From assembly GCA_021292165.1 (NCBI GenBank), contig JAHFWL010001024.1, positions 1 to 64,000 on the forward strand: a stretch of 64,000 bases of DNA, given 5' to 3'. How positions within the stretch are numbered: position 1 is the stretch's first letter; every line of letters starts with the position of its first letter. Of this stretch, positions 1 to 10,336 are shown one piece after another. Source of the DNA: Shinisaurus crocodilurus. Taxonomy: Eukaryota; Chordata; Lepidosauria; Squamata; Shinisauridae. The notes under the pieces are model-generated. The model saw only the letters and a list, made by a program, of their open reading frames with translations. It ran no database searches and was not told the DNA's origin. A program made the translations under genes and the position numbers.

Positions 1-60
1 AAGAAGAAGAATCCCACAGAGCAAGACTAACACATTTATTTTGGCATAAGCTTTCCTGGA
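1..60 (-). repeat. Fragment of dispersed reptile repeat (motif AAAGCTTATGCCAAAATAA)
   Basis: Read on the minus strand, this edge fragment contains AAAGCTTATGCCAAAATAA followed by a GTTAGTCTT-type stretch. The same 19-mer occurs on the plus strand at about 899-917, followed by a similar AAGATGCCACAGA stretch, so the two are copies of one dispersed repeat in opposite orientation. I do not assign a superfamily. Confidence 0.45.
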
Positions 61-66
61 CTAGAT

Positions 67-201
67 CAGTGTTTCTCAACCTTGGGTCCCCAGATGTTTT
101 TGGCCTACAACTCCCAGCATGCCCAAGCCAGCTATGCTGGCTGGGGCATGCTGGGAGTTGTAGGCCAAAAACATCTGGGGACCCAAGGTTGAGAAACACT
201 G
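67..201. mobile_element. Palindromic hAT-type MITE, copy 1 of the CAGTGTT family
   Basis: A 135-bp fold-back element whose two halves are near-perfect reverse complements. It opens with CAGTGTTTCTCAACC and closes with the complement ending in AACACTG. It is flanked by an exact 8-bp direct repeat, GACTAGAT, at 59-66 and 202-209, which is the duplication length typical of hAT transposons. The long frame across it is only the palindrome read through. Other copies lie at 14396-14530, 30290-30343 (half) and 39733-39800 (half). Confidence 0.9.
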
Positions 202-209
202 GACTAGAT

Positions 210-346
210 GAAGGTTAGGCAACTTGTGGCCCCTCAAGATGTTTTGGTCTACAACTCCCATCTGTTTTAGCCGGCATAGCTAGTGGAGAGGGCTGATGGG
301 AGTTGTATGGCCAAACACTTGGAGGGCCACAAGTTGCCCATCCCTG
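210..346. mobile_element. Second, older palindromic hAT-type MITE abutting the first
   Basis: A fold-back element of about 137 bp with arms containing CAACTTGTGGCCC and its complement. The right terminus is CATCCCTG; the left terminus has decayed (GAAGGTTAGG in place of the expected CAGGGATGGG). Flanking octamers are GACTAGAT at 202-209 and GACCAGAG at 347-354 (6 of 8 match). The left octamer is shared with the first MITE, implying that the younger element landed in this element's duplicated target. Confidence 0.75.
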
Positions 347-354
347 GACCAGAG

Positions 355-1121
355 GCTACTTTCTCAGATACAGGGAGGCCCTACTGAGGCATTCAAAAAT
401 CATAACCATGGAGGAATGTGCCAGTTGTCCCCCGTCCCCCCACCACCACCACTTCCCCATCTTTGATGAAGCAGATCTGAAGAGAAACAGCAATTGCATT
501 CAGGTGAATGCAATTACAATGCTCCGCGTGATCAGGAACCACTTAGAGGTATTTTTTAATATGGTCAGTGGTATATAAATCTATTAAATACCCCATTGTA
601 CAGAGCACTGTAACTGCAGTCAGCCAGATGAGGTTACAGTTTACCTTCAGACCTTCCCCACCAATATGGGGAAGCTGAGGAAGTGAAGTGAGCAGGGCCA
701 GCAAGCACATCCCCAAGTCCCCTGTGTGCCTACAATATTTGAATCCCTGGATAGGGCTGAAGTGATATCCTAAATCTGGAGGGGGTGTGTGTGTCTGTAT
801 ACGCACATGCACACACACACACCTCACTGTTTGCGAGATTTTTCTCTATACCCACCAATTTAACATATCACCGTGTATCTGGTTGGCTCTAGTTGATGAA
901 AGCTTATGCCAAAATAAGTTTTTAAGATGCCACAGAACCACTTAAGATTAAGATTATTAACAGTGTGCTTAGCTTGACCCCAAGTCCCTGTGTGTCAAAG
1001 TGTTCTGCCTGGGGGATTTGCGTCTGAATTCCATGCTTTCAAACAGATGCATTGTTTGTAGGATGCAGTTCTCTTCAAGGCAATGACATTTAAACATGCT
1101 TTAGGCAAAACTGGATTCATG
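355..1121. other. Stretch without a gene
   Basis: No coding gene was recognised. It holds a short TG/CA-rich tract near 787-823 and a second copy of the AAAGCTTATGCCAAAATAA repeat at about 893-945. The rest looks like unique or highly decayed DNA. Confidence 0.5.
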
Positions 1122-1750
1122 TGCGATGTGGCTGCAAAGAAGGCAAATGCTATTTTGAGCTGCATTAATATAGCTTCCAAATCGCGTGAAGTGATAATTC
1201 CCCTTTACTCAGCACTGGTTAGGCCTCATCTTGAGTACTGCGTCAAGTTCTGGGCACCACACTTTAAGAAGGACGTAGACAAACTGGAGAGGGTTCAGAG
1301 GAGGGCAACAAGGATGATAAAGGGACTGGAAACAAGGTCCTATGAGGAGAGACTGAAAGAACTGGGCATGTTTAGCCTTCAGAAGAGGAGACTGAGGGGA
1401 GATATGATCGCACTCTTCCAGTACTTGAAGGGTTGTCACACAGAGGAGGGCCAGGATCTCTTCTCGATCATCCCAGTTTGCAGGACACGGAATAATGGGC
1501 TCAAGTTACAGGAACCCAGATTCCACCTAAACATCAGGACAAATTTCCTGACTGTCAGAGCAATAAGACAATGGCACCAACTACCTAGGGAGGTGGTGGG
1601 CTCTCCCACCTTGGAGGCATTCAAGGTGCAGCTGGACAGCCATCTGTCAGGGATGCTTTGACCTGGATTCCTGCATTGAGCAGGGGGTTGGACTCGATGG
1701 CCTTGTAGGCCCCTTCCAACTCTACTTTTCTATGATTCTATGATTCTATG
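1122..1750 (+). mobile_element. CR1 LINE, 5'-truncated 3' end
   Basis: The C-terminal part of CR1 ORF2 (frame running to 1661) with the block [13 protein letters not shown] and the ending HLSGML, followed by the short 3' UTR and terminal ATTCTATG repeats at 1735-1750, the hallmark of CR1 3' ends. Relative to sister copies it lacks two residues (an in-frame 6-bp deletion near 1168). It has no reverse-transcriptase core and cannot move by itself. Confidence 0.93.
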
Positions 1751-2192
1751 TCCTGCTTACTCAACGGCTTCCTTTTATCCGGTTTGGTTGATCTTATGAT
1801 GCAGCTCTCCCTAGCTCCTTAGCACATCTGCTGGAGAAGCACAATTTCCCCCCAACCTCTGATCTCTGCAATATGATATAATGGAATGAATCTACAGGCT
1901 TCTTGTGTTGCATATTATCAGAAATGTTGTTGTTATGTAGCACCATTTGCCAGATTGTATCCTGCTCCCTTGATATTTCATAACTGCTTACTTGAGAGAC
2001 AGGGATGGTCACAAGGATGGATCTTGGCAACTTACACCCACTTCCTGGCTTAGATAAAAACAGTATATGGATCACATATTTAATCTTGCTTGGTACATAC
2101 TGTTTCCCTATGTCTTTTCTAGTTGGAGAAACACCACTCAGCACTCACAGGAAAGGGCTGATTCACATGGCTGGCTTTTTTCTCCCATACAT
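1751..2192. other. Stretch without a gene
   Basis: I see no recognisable coding, RNA or repeat structure between the CR1 end and the GACTCG-type transposon. Confidence 0.5.
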
Positions 2193-2200
2193 GTGTAGAG

Positions 2201-2748
2201 CAGGGATGGGGACTCGGACTCGAGGACTCGACTCGTGAGTCGGACTGAGTCCCCCCTCTGACTCGACTCGGACTCGAGTCCCAATATTTTTAATGGGACT
2301 CGAGACTCGACTCGGGACTCGAGACCAAGGACTCTTCAACATCCCTGGGCTGTGCCAGAAGGAGGGGAGAGGAGCGTGATTGCCGGCGAAGAGCGCATGG
2401 AAGCGAGGTGTGCCGCTGCTCGGCCACTATGGATGGCTACCAGGAGTGCAGCCCCAACAGTGTGTCAAGATTTATTTTGATTGATGTGTTGCGTACTTGG
2501 GAGAGGCAGAGGAAGGACCTGAGATTACTCTGTGTGGCTGCTCTGAGTGTGAAGTAGCCTTATTTTGTTGGGAAAACCCCCCATTGATTTTAATAGGGAC
2601 TCGTGGAGTCAGCTTTGGGAGTGACTCGTGACTCGTGACTTGTGAGTCACCATTTTGGACCAAGGACTCGGACTCGGACTCGAGACTCGGGTCCAAAGAC
2701 TCGTGACTCGACTCGTGACTCGAGACCAAGGACTCTTCAACATCCCTG
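2201..2748. mobile_element. Non-autonomous hAT-like transposon with dense GACTCG repeats, copy 1
   Basis: A 548-bp element with short inverted ends CAGGGATG and CATCCCTG and an exact 8-bp duplication GTGTAGAG at 2193-2200 and 2749-2756. Both arms are packed with GACTCG and its overlapping complement CGAGTC, many times each. hAT transposases bind repeated subterminal motifs, so these may be binding sites; this is inference. The segment 2201-2347 already ends in its own CAACATCCCTG, so the element contains an internal duplicate of its terminus. The central 2348-2590 carries no recognised gene. Confidence 0.88.
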
Positions 2749-2756
2749 GTGTAGAG

Positions 2757-4288
2757 GTGTTAGTTACTTCATCCAGGGTTTCCCACAATCGAAGGTGTTA
2801 GTTGATGGGATGGGGTGGAAGTTCTTGCTGTACAGCTCAGATGGAACATATATGTGATGCACTCATGTTTCCTGTCATTGTGAATCTGATCGCTAACTTA
2901 GTCATTGTTATTGCCTTGGGAATCTATGAATGTGCCTGAACAAACTATTCCAGCTAATAGAAAAGGGCAGTATCCAGCTGTGTCATTCTGCTAGTGCAAC
3001 TGACATTGCTTCAGCAGAAATTAGGTTCCCAACTATGTGCAAGAGGAGAATCAAACTGAAGTTGCATTTGTGCAAGTGCAGTTGTGTAACCAGTTGCACA
3101 ATCATAATGCACAAGCGCTCGAGCAACGGAAAGATTCAGCGGAGCTCCGCTAGCGCTATCTGAATTTGCAGAATGACACTGCTGGCTACTGCCCATTCTT
3201 GGGTGGTTGAGTGCCTATCAGCTAGGAAGTGAAGTGGGGCTACCCAAACATAAGAGAGTGGTTTCTACAAACAAGTTTGTTCATGAAATGGAAAAGCCCT
3301 GTCTGACAAGAACCTGTGAGTTTACACAAGACTGATAGTAGTTGAGGCTATAGAAAGAGAAGAAAAATGGGTCTATAGAAACCAGAAGTCAGGCAGATTG
3401 TAGCGCTATTAATACGTTCCCCCAAAAAGTGTGAGGGCTCAAAGTAGGGATGGGGGAGCACTTGCCCCACTGTCCATGTGCATAGTACTGGCCCCTGCCC
3501 CTTCATTCATGAACCTCACCATGTGGAATGACAAAGTCTGAAATGTTGAAATGTGCTAAAACAGGGGCCCCAGTCACACGAACTGTCCTACTTGCATTCA
3601 GTGGAACAGAATCAGAACCACTTCAGATCTCATCGGTCCACATGGTGAGGTTGGAGAATAAAGGAATGATGCATGCTCCCATGCCCACTTGGAGCCCTCA
3701 TAGGTAAGCCTATTAATCAATGGTTCTGAGCAATTGAAGACACGATGAAATGTTTGTGCATCAGTTGGAAAATAAGAGAGCAAAATGTCTGGCAGGGGGA
3801 GAGAATAGAATAGCCTGTTCAGGCCCGTAACAGCTTATTATAGGAAGAATCCGGGTGTCTCGGTGGCAGGGATTAGGGTTGGATAGATGTGTGCTGGGAT
3901 GTTAAAATTTGCCCCTGCACTATACAGGGATGTCTCAAGAGGAAGGAAAAGGGGGGGGGAGGCATCTTTTCCTCTTTCCTACTTTCCTGAACAGCCCCCC
4001 CCCCCCCCCCCCCCCGCTTCCACTGCTATATATAGCTATAATGTGCTCAGGTTTGAGGCTGGCAGCACAGTAAGGGAAGGCCTCATTGCGATGAAAGGGT
4101 TAACATCTAGTGTTGCCAGGCAGAGTGGTCGCACCTGGCAACCTATCGGGGCTCCTCTGTAAAAAGTTCTGATGGGGGGGGGAGCTCTGGATATATATGT
4201 GCGTGTGGAAGAGATGAGAGAAGTGAGTTAGGGGGAATCTAGTCAGTCAGTCAGATCAGAGTCATAAAGTTAATTCAACATAAAAAAA
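2757..4288. other. Stretch without a gene
   Basis: No gene was recognised. It contains a poly-C run at about 3995-4015 and G-runs. Open frames here are short and lack codon or motif support. Confidence 0.5.
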
Positions 4289-4532
4289 CAGGAATACCTT
4301 GGATTGGAAGTAACTTGGTCTGAGAGCGTTTTGCAAGACAAGTAAAATTTTTGAATAAATTTTGACTTCATAAACAAGTGACGTCTTGCAATACAAGTAC
4401 TGTAGGGATGTAACCGCTCACCTCGAAATCGGCCCCGCTCACGCCCGCAAGAGACTCGCTTTGATATAAGAGTGTTTTGGATTACAAGCACGGTTCCAGA
4501 ACAAATTATGCTTGCAATCCAAGGTATTACTG
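4289..4532. mobile_element. Tigger/pogo-like Tc1-mariner MITE, copy 1
   Basis: Inverted ends CAGGAATACCTTGGATTG and CAATCCAAGGTATTACTG; TA follows the right end. It matches the elements at 33269-33627 and 51314-51561. At about 4403-4450 it contains a foreign GC-rich patch beginning GTAGGGATGTAACCGCTC, which resembles the end of the CpG-rich elements elsewhere in the window. No transposase frame is present. Confidence 0.75.
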
Positions 4533-5537
4533 TATTGCCTTTATGGAAAAGAGAGGTTGTTCCTGTTTAAAGAAATGTTTTACTTAAGAAAATAAAGAAC
4601 TATTTGTTGGGTTACTGAAGAGACGGACTGGTAACCGTTACCATGCTGAAGCTCACACACCTAGTCACTTGGTACAGCTGCTAAGAGAAAGATATACAAT
4701 ATCTACCCAGAGTAAACACCACAATAACCAATAATGGTATTTTGACAGAGTTTATCTCCCACAGAAAGATTGTCTGCTTGGGTTTGTCTGGGAGTGAGTG
4801 AAGACTTATGACAGAGTTGGAACACAGTGTTAGTTTAAAATAGGGTGAACTAATACCCTGGAGCTACCATATCAGCCACTGGGATAGTGAAGAAAATCAG
4901 CTAACAGCCAGGTGGTAGTCAGAGAAATAAAATTAAATAACCGGCCACGTTATCGTCACACTCATGGCTGAGGAATACACTGCTGTGGTGACCCGGCACA
5001 CGTGGGCACTCTGGCTAAAGGCACAGATCTGGCACAGCGGCGCCAATTGGTACCGGCTGCCACCACCAGGAGTAGATCAAACCCGGTCTCCTCAGCCCCC
5101 AAGCACTCTCAGTCCCTCGGGGACGACTGGTCAAAGATCCCAATGGGGACTCTTCCACAAGGCTTCTTTGCAGCCCTCCCGTGTCTGTAGGGGAGCACGG
5201 CCTAGATCACAGGCCTCGCCCAGCATGTTGCGTGCAACCTGGTCCTTAATCCAGCTTTAGCGTGACCAAGAATGTGGCGTGCGGGCCTTTGCGAGCCTCC
5301 CCACTTTCACCCCAAAAACACACAGTTTGCGTTTTGGTGAAAACAGGGTAAAAGATTTATTAAGGATTCAGGCAAAAAGTACAGAATGGAAAAGAGTTAC
5401 CGTAGTTTCCAAAGCAAAACGTAACAGGCAGCTTTAAGGTTGCAATTCAGTGGCAAACGGCAAACAGGAAGACACAGACTAGCTACGCACTGCCCTGCAG
5501 GAAGCTGCCTGTCTGGCTCCTGAAGAGCCCTGGTCTC
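4533..5537. other. Stretch without a clear gene; possible LTR-like debris
   Basis: There is an AATAAA-type signal near 4590 and another on the minus strand near 5355. The 98-residue frame starting at 4964 has no recognisable domain. LTR origin is possible but no matching terminal repeats or target duplication were found. Confidence 0.3.
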
Positions 5538-5725
5538 CGTGGTGCAGATCCTCTGGTGCTTGGGTCAGGCCCGCCCTACCCTTTGGGAGACTTGCACCCC
5601 AGCGCCGGTACCAAAGGAAAAACAAACCCCGGTGGTGCAGTTCCTCTGGTGCTTGGGTCAGGCCCTCCCCCTCTTTCTGGGAGACCCTCACTCTCCAGCA
5701 CCTGCACCAAAGAAAAGACCCGGGA
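5538..5725. repeat. Two tandem copies of a ~94-bp unit
   Basis: The block beginning GTGGTGCAG and containing CTCTGGTGCTTGGGTCAGGC occurs twice, at about 5538 and 5632, each followed by GGGAGAC and CACC-rich text. The second copy has diverged by point changes and small indels. The origin of the unit is unknown. Confidence 0.7.
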
Positions 5726-5748
5726 CTTCCTTTCCCAGCAGAGTTTAC

Positions 5749-6575
5749 CAGGGATGGGGACTCGACTCACGAGTCCGACTGAGTCCCCCCTCTGACTCGA
5801 GTCCCACTCAAGTCCCAATTTTTTCAATGGGACTTGAGACTCAACTCGGGACTCGAGACGAAGGACTCCGCCACCGCCGCCCGCCACCGCCGCCGCTACG
5901 TCACTTGCCGTCGCCGTCTCCCTCGCCGCCACCCGCATGCAGCCACCACACGCCGCCCGCCATCACGCCGCCGCCCTCGCCCGCCGTCGCCCGCGCCAGT
6001 CCCGTCATCACTTCCAGCGCGGCGGAAGTGACGTGCCGGGACCGCGGCGCGTGCGGCGTGGCGTGCGATGGCCGGTGGCGTGCGACGTGGAAGCGGAGGC
6101 GGTGGCTGCGACCGCGGGTTGGCGGCGAGGGTGAAATGGCGACGGCTGGTGACGTGAGCGGCAGCAAAGGCGGCGGCAGGCGGCGGCGGCGACTCGAGCG
6201 GCGCAGAGAACGCTCTCCGCACCGCTCAGAAGAGCGAGATCGGGCCGCGCTGCTGCCGCCGCGGAGAACTACGAACCCAGGGAGGGCTCGTAATGCATCC
6301 CTGCCACTGCGGCAGCGGCGGCGGCAGGAGCAGGGACGAGGGAAGGACCCGCCCATGGTAAGTGGGGGCGGCGGCGGCCCATGGAGGGAGTGGGAGGGTC
6401 TCCGCGGGAGGAAGGGCAGCTCTTCTTCCTCTCGTGGAGACCCTCCCGCTCCCTCCATGGGCCGCTGCTTTGGGAGTGACTCGGGACTCGGGACTCGACT
6501 CACCATTTTGGACCTTGGACTCGAGACTCATGACTCGACTCGTGACTCGAGGCCAAGGACTCTTCAACATCCCTG
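5749..6575. mobile_element. GACTCG-type hAT-like transposon with CpG-rich cargo, copy 2
   Basis: An 827-bp element with CAGGGATG and CATCCCTG ends and an exact 8-bp duplication GAGTTTAC at 5741-5748 and 6576-6583. The arms match copy 1, but the centre (about 5868-6470) is replaced by a CpG-rich segment. That segment contains the hairpin TCACTTCC/GGAAGTGA at 6008-6031, the consensus 5' splice-site-like string ATGGTAAGT at 6355-6363, and a 29-bp-arm inverted repeat (6375-6403 with 6436-6464). The 370-residue frame crossing it has arginine/proline-rich low-complexity composition and is not supported as a gene. Confidence 0.87.
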
Positions 6576-6583
6576 GAGTTTAC

Positions 6584-7510
6584 CTCTTTGGGTCTTCCCC
6601 ACTTCCTGGGTAGAGATTCCCCTAAAGCATCATGTGCTTGAGTCTGACTGATGCTTTCCATTGCTCATCCTCATCCCCATACAGGTTCTGGAAGGTTCTG
6701 CTTTGTTTGAGCACCTGAGTGATTGACCAGTCAATGGGTTTGAAAGCTCTCTCAATGCACTGGAAAGCTCTCCTGTTACCTGTGCTAAGTGGAGGCACTT
6801 GGCCTTCAGATGACCTCAGCCAGGGTGTTTGCATCTCAATGCCAGTGTGCAGGTGAGGTGGCTTTTAGCAGAGACATGCCACTGATTGTAAAATGGAGGC
6901 TCCTTCTTCCCAGACCTGGGTAAGATGGAGTCCATATGGTCTGGCTGAGTGGGCCCCTCCAGGCCGACCATCGCAACTGCATTCGTGGAACGCCCTCCCC
7001 ACAAGAGTTCTGAACGAGGCTACAAGGCTATTTTTCCAGGCTGTCTGAAACCCTCAGTGCAGCACTCCACTTAGTTGGTGGGGATATGCTGCAAGCAACA
7101 TTGTGTTGCAGGTCCCACTTGTTGGTTTTAATGCCAAACCCGCAAAACTGTGCATTGTCACACACCTTATTTATTTATTTTTATATTATTATTTTAAAAC
7201 AAGGGTCTGACCCAGAGCCATTAGCAACACTATTGTGCCCAAAGGAATTGTACATTTCATACTCTGCCTCGCGTGCTGGGTACCTGAGCCATGATTGTTT
7301 TGCTCAGTGGAGCAGACTGGAGCTCCCTCCATGCAACTAAAAGTGCAGTGGGGGCCTGCTACTGGCCCCACCTCTGATGTTCAAACATTGAGTGTGGAAG
7401 TCTGTGCAGGGGAAGCCTCCGTGTGTTGACCTCCTGTGGAAACCCACATGTGTAGAGGTCTAGCCTGCAGGCGTCCCCTGCTCAGAGGTCCATGTTCAAT
7501 GCGTCGGCAG
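6584..7510. other. Stretch without a gene; possible decayed LINE piece
   Basis: Around 6973-7040 one frame reads TWNALPTRVLNEA, reminiscent of the L2 LINE C-terminal region, but decay is advanced. An AT-rich tract lies at 7164-7200. Nothing else was recognised. Confidence 0.3.
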
Positions 7511-7968
7511 CAGGGCCAGGAACGGTGCAGGGCTGTTTGGCGCCCTAGGCCAAATTATATTTAGCGCCCCCCGCTCGTGCCGTGGGGGGAAGGGCTCCGG
7601 AGCAAAGCAGCCCTGCTCTGCAACCCCCCCCGCGCCGCCGCCGCCACCACCACCGCCACCTACCTTCCCCCCGCCCCCGCTGCTGGCTGCTGCTGCTGCT
7701 GCCGCCGCCGCCTCCTCCTCCGACGCGATGGGACCCCCGCGCTTTACAACGGGAAGGTAGGTAGGTGGTTGGCGGGCGGGCGCGCGCGCGCGGGGGGGGG
7801 AGGTGCAGCGGCGGCGGCGGCCGGCAAGCGGGCGGGGAGGCGCGGCGGAGGCGGCAGGCAGGGCAGGAGCACGCCGGAGGCGAGGAAGGGGCGCAGAAAC
7901 TCTGCGCCCTCTTCCGCCACGCGCCCTAGGCAGCCGCCTGGGTCTGCCTAGCGGTAGCGCCGGCCCTG
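7511..7968 (-). mobile_element. CAGGGCCGG-type hAT-like element, CpG-rich
   Basis: A 458-bp element with ends CAGGGCCAGGAACGGTGCAG and CTAGCGGTAGCGCCGGCCCTG-like text. Subterminal blocks CGCCCTAGGCCAAATTATA and GCGCCCTAGGCAGCCGCC match the element at 10376-10926 in opposite orientation. The middle is GC-rich with polyproline-type coding illusions. It lacks the palindromic core found in the 10376 copy. I could not find a clean 8-bp target duplication (GTCGGCAG against AGCAGGGC). Confidence 0.8.
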
Positions 7969-7976
7969 AGCAGGGC

Positions 7977-8515
7977 TAGAGACTGCGGAGCCATGAAGCC
8001 CTGAGTATGGAGACAGTGGCATGACCCCACTGCCCCTTTAATCAGCTGAAGCCCCTTGGTGGCTTTAACGGTTGAGCGTCACTTGTCCCAGTACTGATGG
8101 CCCAAGGGAACGGTTTTTGGTACCCTTAATTGCAAGTTTCCCTAGCCAGGGTCCCTTGGATATGGCTTTCTATCTCCTAGCAGATATGGATAAACATGTG
8201 ACCTGGCGTGTAGCTCTCTTTGCAATTGCTGCTAAGAAGATCAGAAAAGAGATAGCTATCAATTGCAAAGGAGATGACCATATTTGACTGCATATTATCT
8301 ATATCACATTAGTGATTATTATTTTTTTAATGTTCGTATATTCCCTCCTTTTTAAACTGGCTTTTATCTTTATAACATTTCAGTGTATTGTTGTTGTTTT
8401 TTAATGGTTCATATTTGTACTTTAATTCATTATGTATTTTATTGTTTTGTTTTTGGTTTGTTTGAATTGTGGTGGCCTATGGCTTTGAACAATAAAGTAT
8501 TGATCAATGCAGTAC
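7977..8515 (+). mobile_element. Possible non-LTR retrotransposon 3' end, family unassigned
   Basis: The frame ending at 8287 finishes with a charged KIRKEIAINCKG segment after hydrophobic residues, followed by an AT-rich 3' UTR-like stretch and AATAAAGTATTGATC near 8490-8505, an arrangement typical of LINE 3' ends. No catalytic motif is included, so the assignment is weak. Confidence 0.35.
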
Positions 8516-9555
8516 TGATGGGTAGCTGCTAATTGGACAGCAGCTTCTTGTTTTAAACTGTGATCCTGGTTCGTTGGCCAGCTGGAGCTGGAAGCCAAGC
8601 TGGGAGAACCAACTTGGCTGTGCGTGGATCGAAGAAGGCTGAAGGAAGAGGGAAATTGTTTTCAAAATGTATGGGTGGTATATTCCACACCTTCATGTTA
8701 GCAGCAGCAGCAGGCTGTTTAGGTTTTGCACGTGTCATGGCATGCATAGGATGTGGCCTGCCCCAGGAAAGGGAGGGCCCCCTGTTTGCCCTCCCCCCTT
8801 GTCCTCACTGTGGCCACCAAGGGAATGTCTACATTTCCTGGCTCTCCCCTCTAAAACAGCCTTAATCGCAGCATTTGCTTTGCAGGGAAGTCTGTGTACT
8901 TTTCATTCTGTTTTCTCAGCTACATTTGCTGGGAAAATGTGATTGGGCTTTATGTATTTGTAAATGAGTTAGTGAAGAGAGATGCCAGCTGCACTCAGGG
9001 CCTGGCACTCCCATTTCCTATTTGGAGCCCTTCGTATGAGGGATGTGTGAACTCCCTGTGAAGAGCAGTCGGGGGTTGCCGTGCAGGACCCCAGGTTTCC
9101 CCAGCAATAAGAGCCTGCAACAGTTAGGGCTAGTTGAACAGAACATACGGGAATCCGAACAGGGGCTCTTTACATGGCCCAAGGACTCAGAGAGAGGAAG
9201 AAGAGGTGGGGCAGAAGCAAGGGATAAAAGTCTGGATGCTGCGGGAGACATAAAGGGGAGAAAAGAAAGCCAGCCCAGCAGCAGCAGGGGGAGCAGACTT
9301 AAAGGAGCAAGACCAGAAGGTAGTAAACCTGGAAAGATACCGTACCTGTCCTGTTGGCTCTCTTGAAGGACAAAGAACTGAAACAGATGCCTGGCTGCTA
9401 AGAGAGAGCTTCCAGCACAGACAGCAGTGAAGGGACAAATACAAAAAGGAATGGGCGTGCAAAGACTAAGCCACTTTCCCAACAAACTCCATAATCAGTC
9501 ACCCTGACTGTACAACTACTCATTGACAGCTTACTCCATGATGTAGGAAATCATT
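8516..9555. other. Stretch without a gene
   Basis: No recognisable gene or repeat boundary. The frames at 8560-8942 and 9018-9485 overlap on both strands and lack motif support. Confidence 0.45.
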
Positions 9556-9557
9556 CT

Positions 9558-9810
9558 GACCTTGCAGGTACTTACCCACATCACCCCTGGGTATTTAGCT
9601 GAGTCCTGTATCTGCTTACCTCACTCAGTGAAACTTCATCCTGGTCCTGCAAATACTTACCTGTATCAACCAGACATTTAGCCTGGTCCTGCAGTCACAC
9701 CTTGCTCAGTGAGCCTCCATCTTGGTCCTGCGGGTACTTACCAGTATCACCCACAGACATTTGTCGTAGTCCTGTAACTACTTAACCATCTTGCTCCAGG
9801 CCATACCACC
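9558..9810. repeat. About three tandem copies of an ~82-bp unit
   Basis: The unit contains TCCTGC, ACTTACC, ATCACC, ACATTTAGC and CTCAGTGAACCTCCATC-like blocks, which recur at roughly 82-bp spacing (first TCCTGC/CCTTGC-type blocks near 9560, 9643 and 9725). Copies differ by scattered substitutions. An AATAAAG signal follows at about 9893. The array may belong to an LTR or DNA element; no ends were found. Confidence 0.6.
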
Positions 9811-10336
9811 TTATCTGGTGAATAGTAAGCTAAGAAGTGTTCCTGATTCTGCAACAATGAACTATAATGCTCCAGTGAGATAACAAGGATCAATAAAGTT
9901 TATAGTGGCTATATTTCTGTGGTCAATTTGTTATTTTTAGATGGTAGTATCTGGAAATGACACGACACGTTCTCCTGGATGGAGAGGACATGCCTTGTGT
10001 GACACTCCCCCAGCCAGGCTCAGAATAGGGTTTGGGGGGAAATGAATTATTTTCCCAAACTCAGAAAATAGGTATTTTTCTTCTGAACCTAATTGTGAAT
10101 CTATTTCCATCCGAGAAGAAAGAGGGAAAGGTTTCTTTGTCCCTTCCTCTGCCACCTCCAGCAGACAAGAGCAGCTCACTGAGTTGCCCTCTTTCCATGA
10201 AAATGTTTCCATATTGGTTAAAGGAAAGATGGCAAGCAGTTTAGTCCCCACCTCCCTGATTTTAATAGTTTTATAGTACTATACTTTTTATGGGATGCCT
10301 CATTTGGGGGGGGGCATTCCCCTCTTTGTAGGTAGC

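Noticed and set aside
4985..4996. TGGTGACCCGGC as a retroviral primer-binding site
   Set aside because: It faintly resembles a tRNA-Arg-type site, but the preceding bases do not end in CA and no LTR pair or gag frame was found.
5539..6651. A 370-residue open frame
   Set aside because: It crosses the boundary of a transposon with a duplicated target site and is mostly GC-driven Pro/Arg/Gly sequence. Opposite-strand frames of similar length exist over the same bases.
9558..9810. CRISPR-like array
   Set aside because: Units are tandem without distinct spacers, and the genome is clearly vertebrate.
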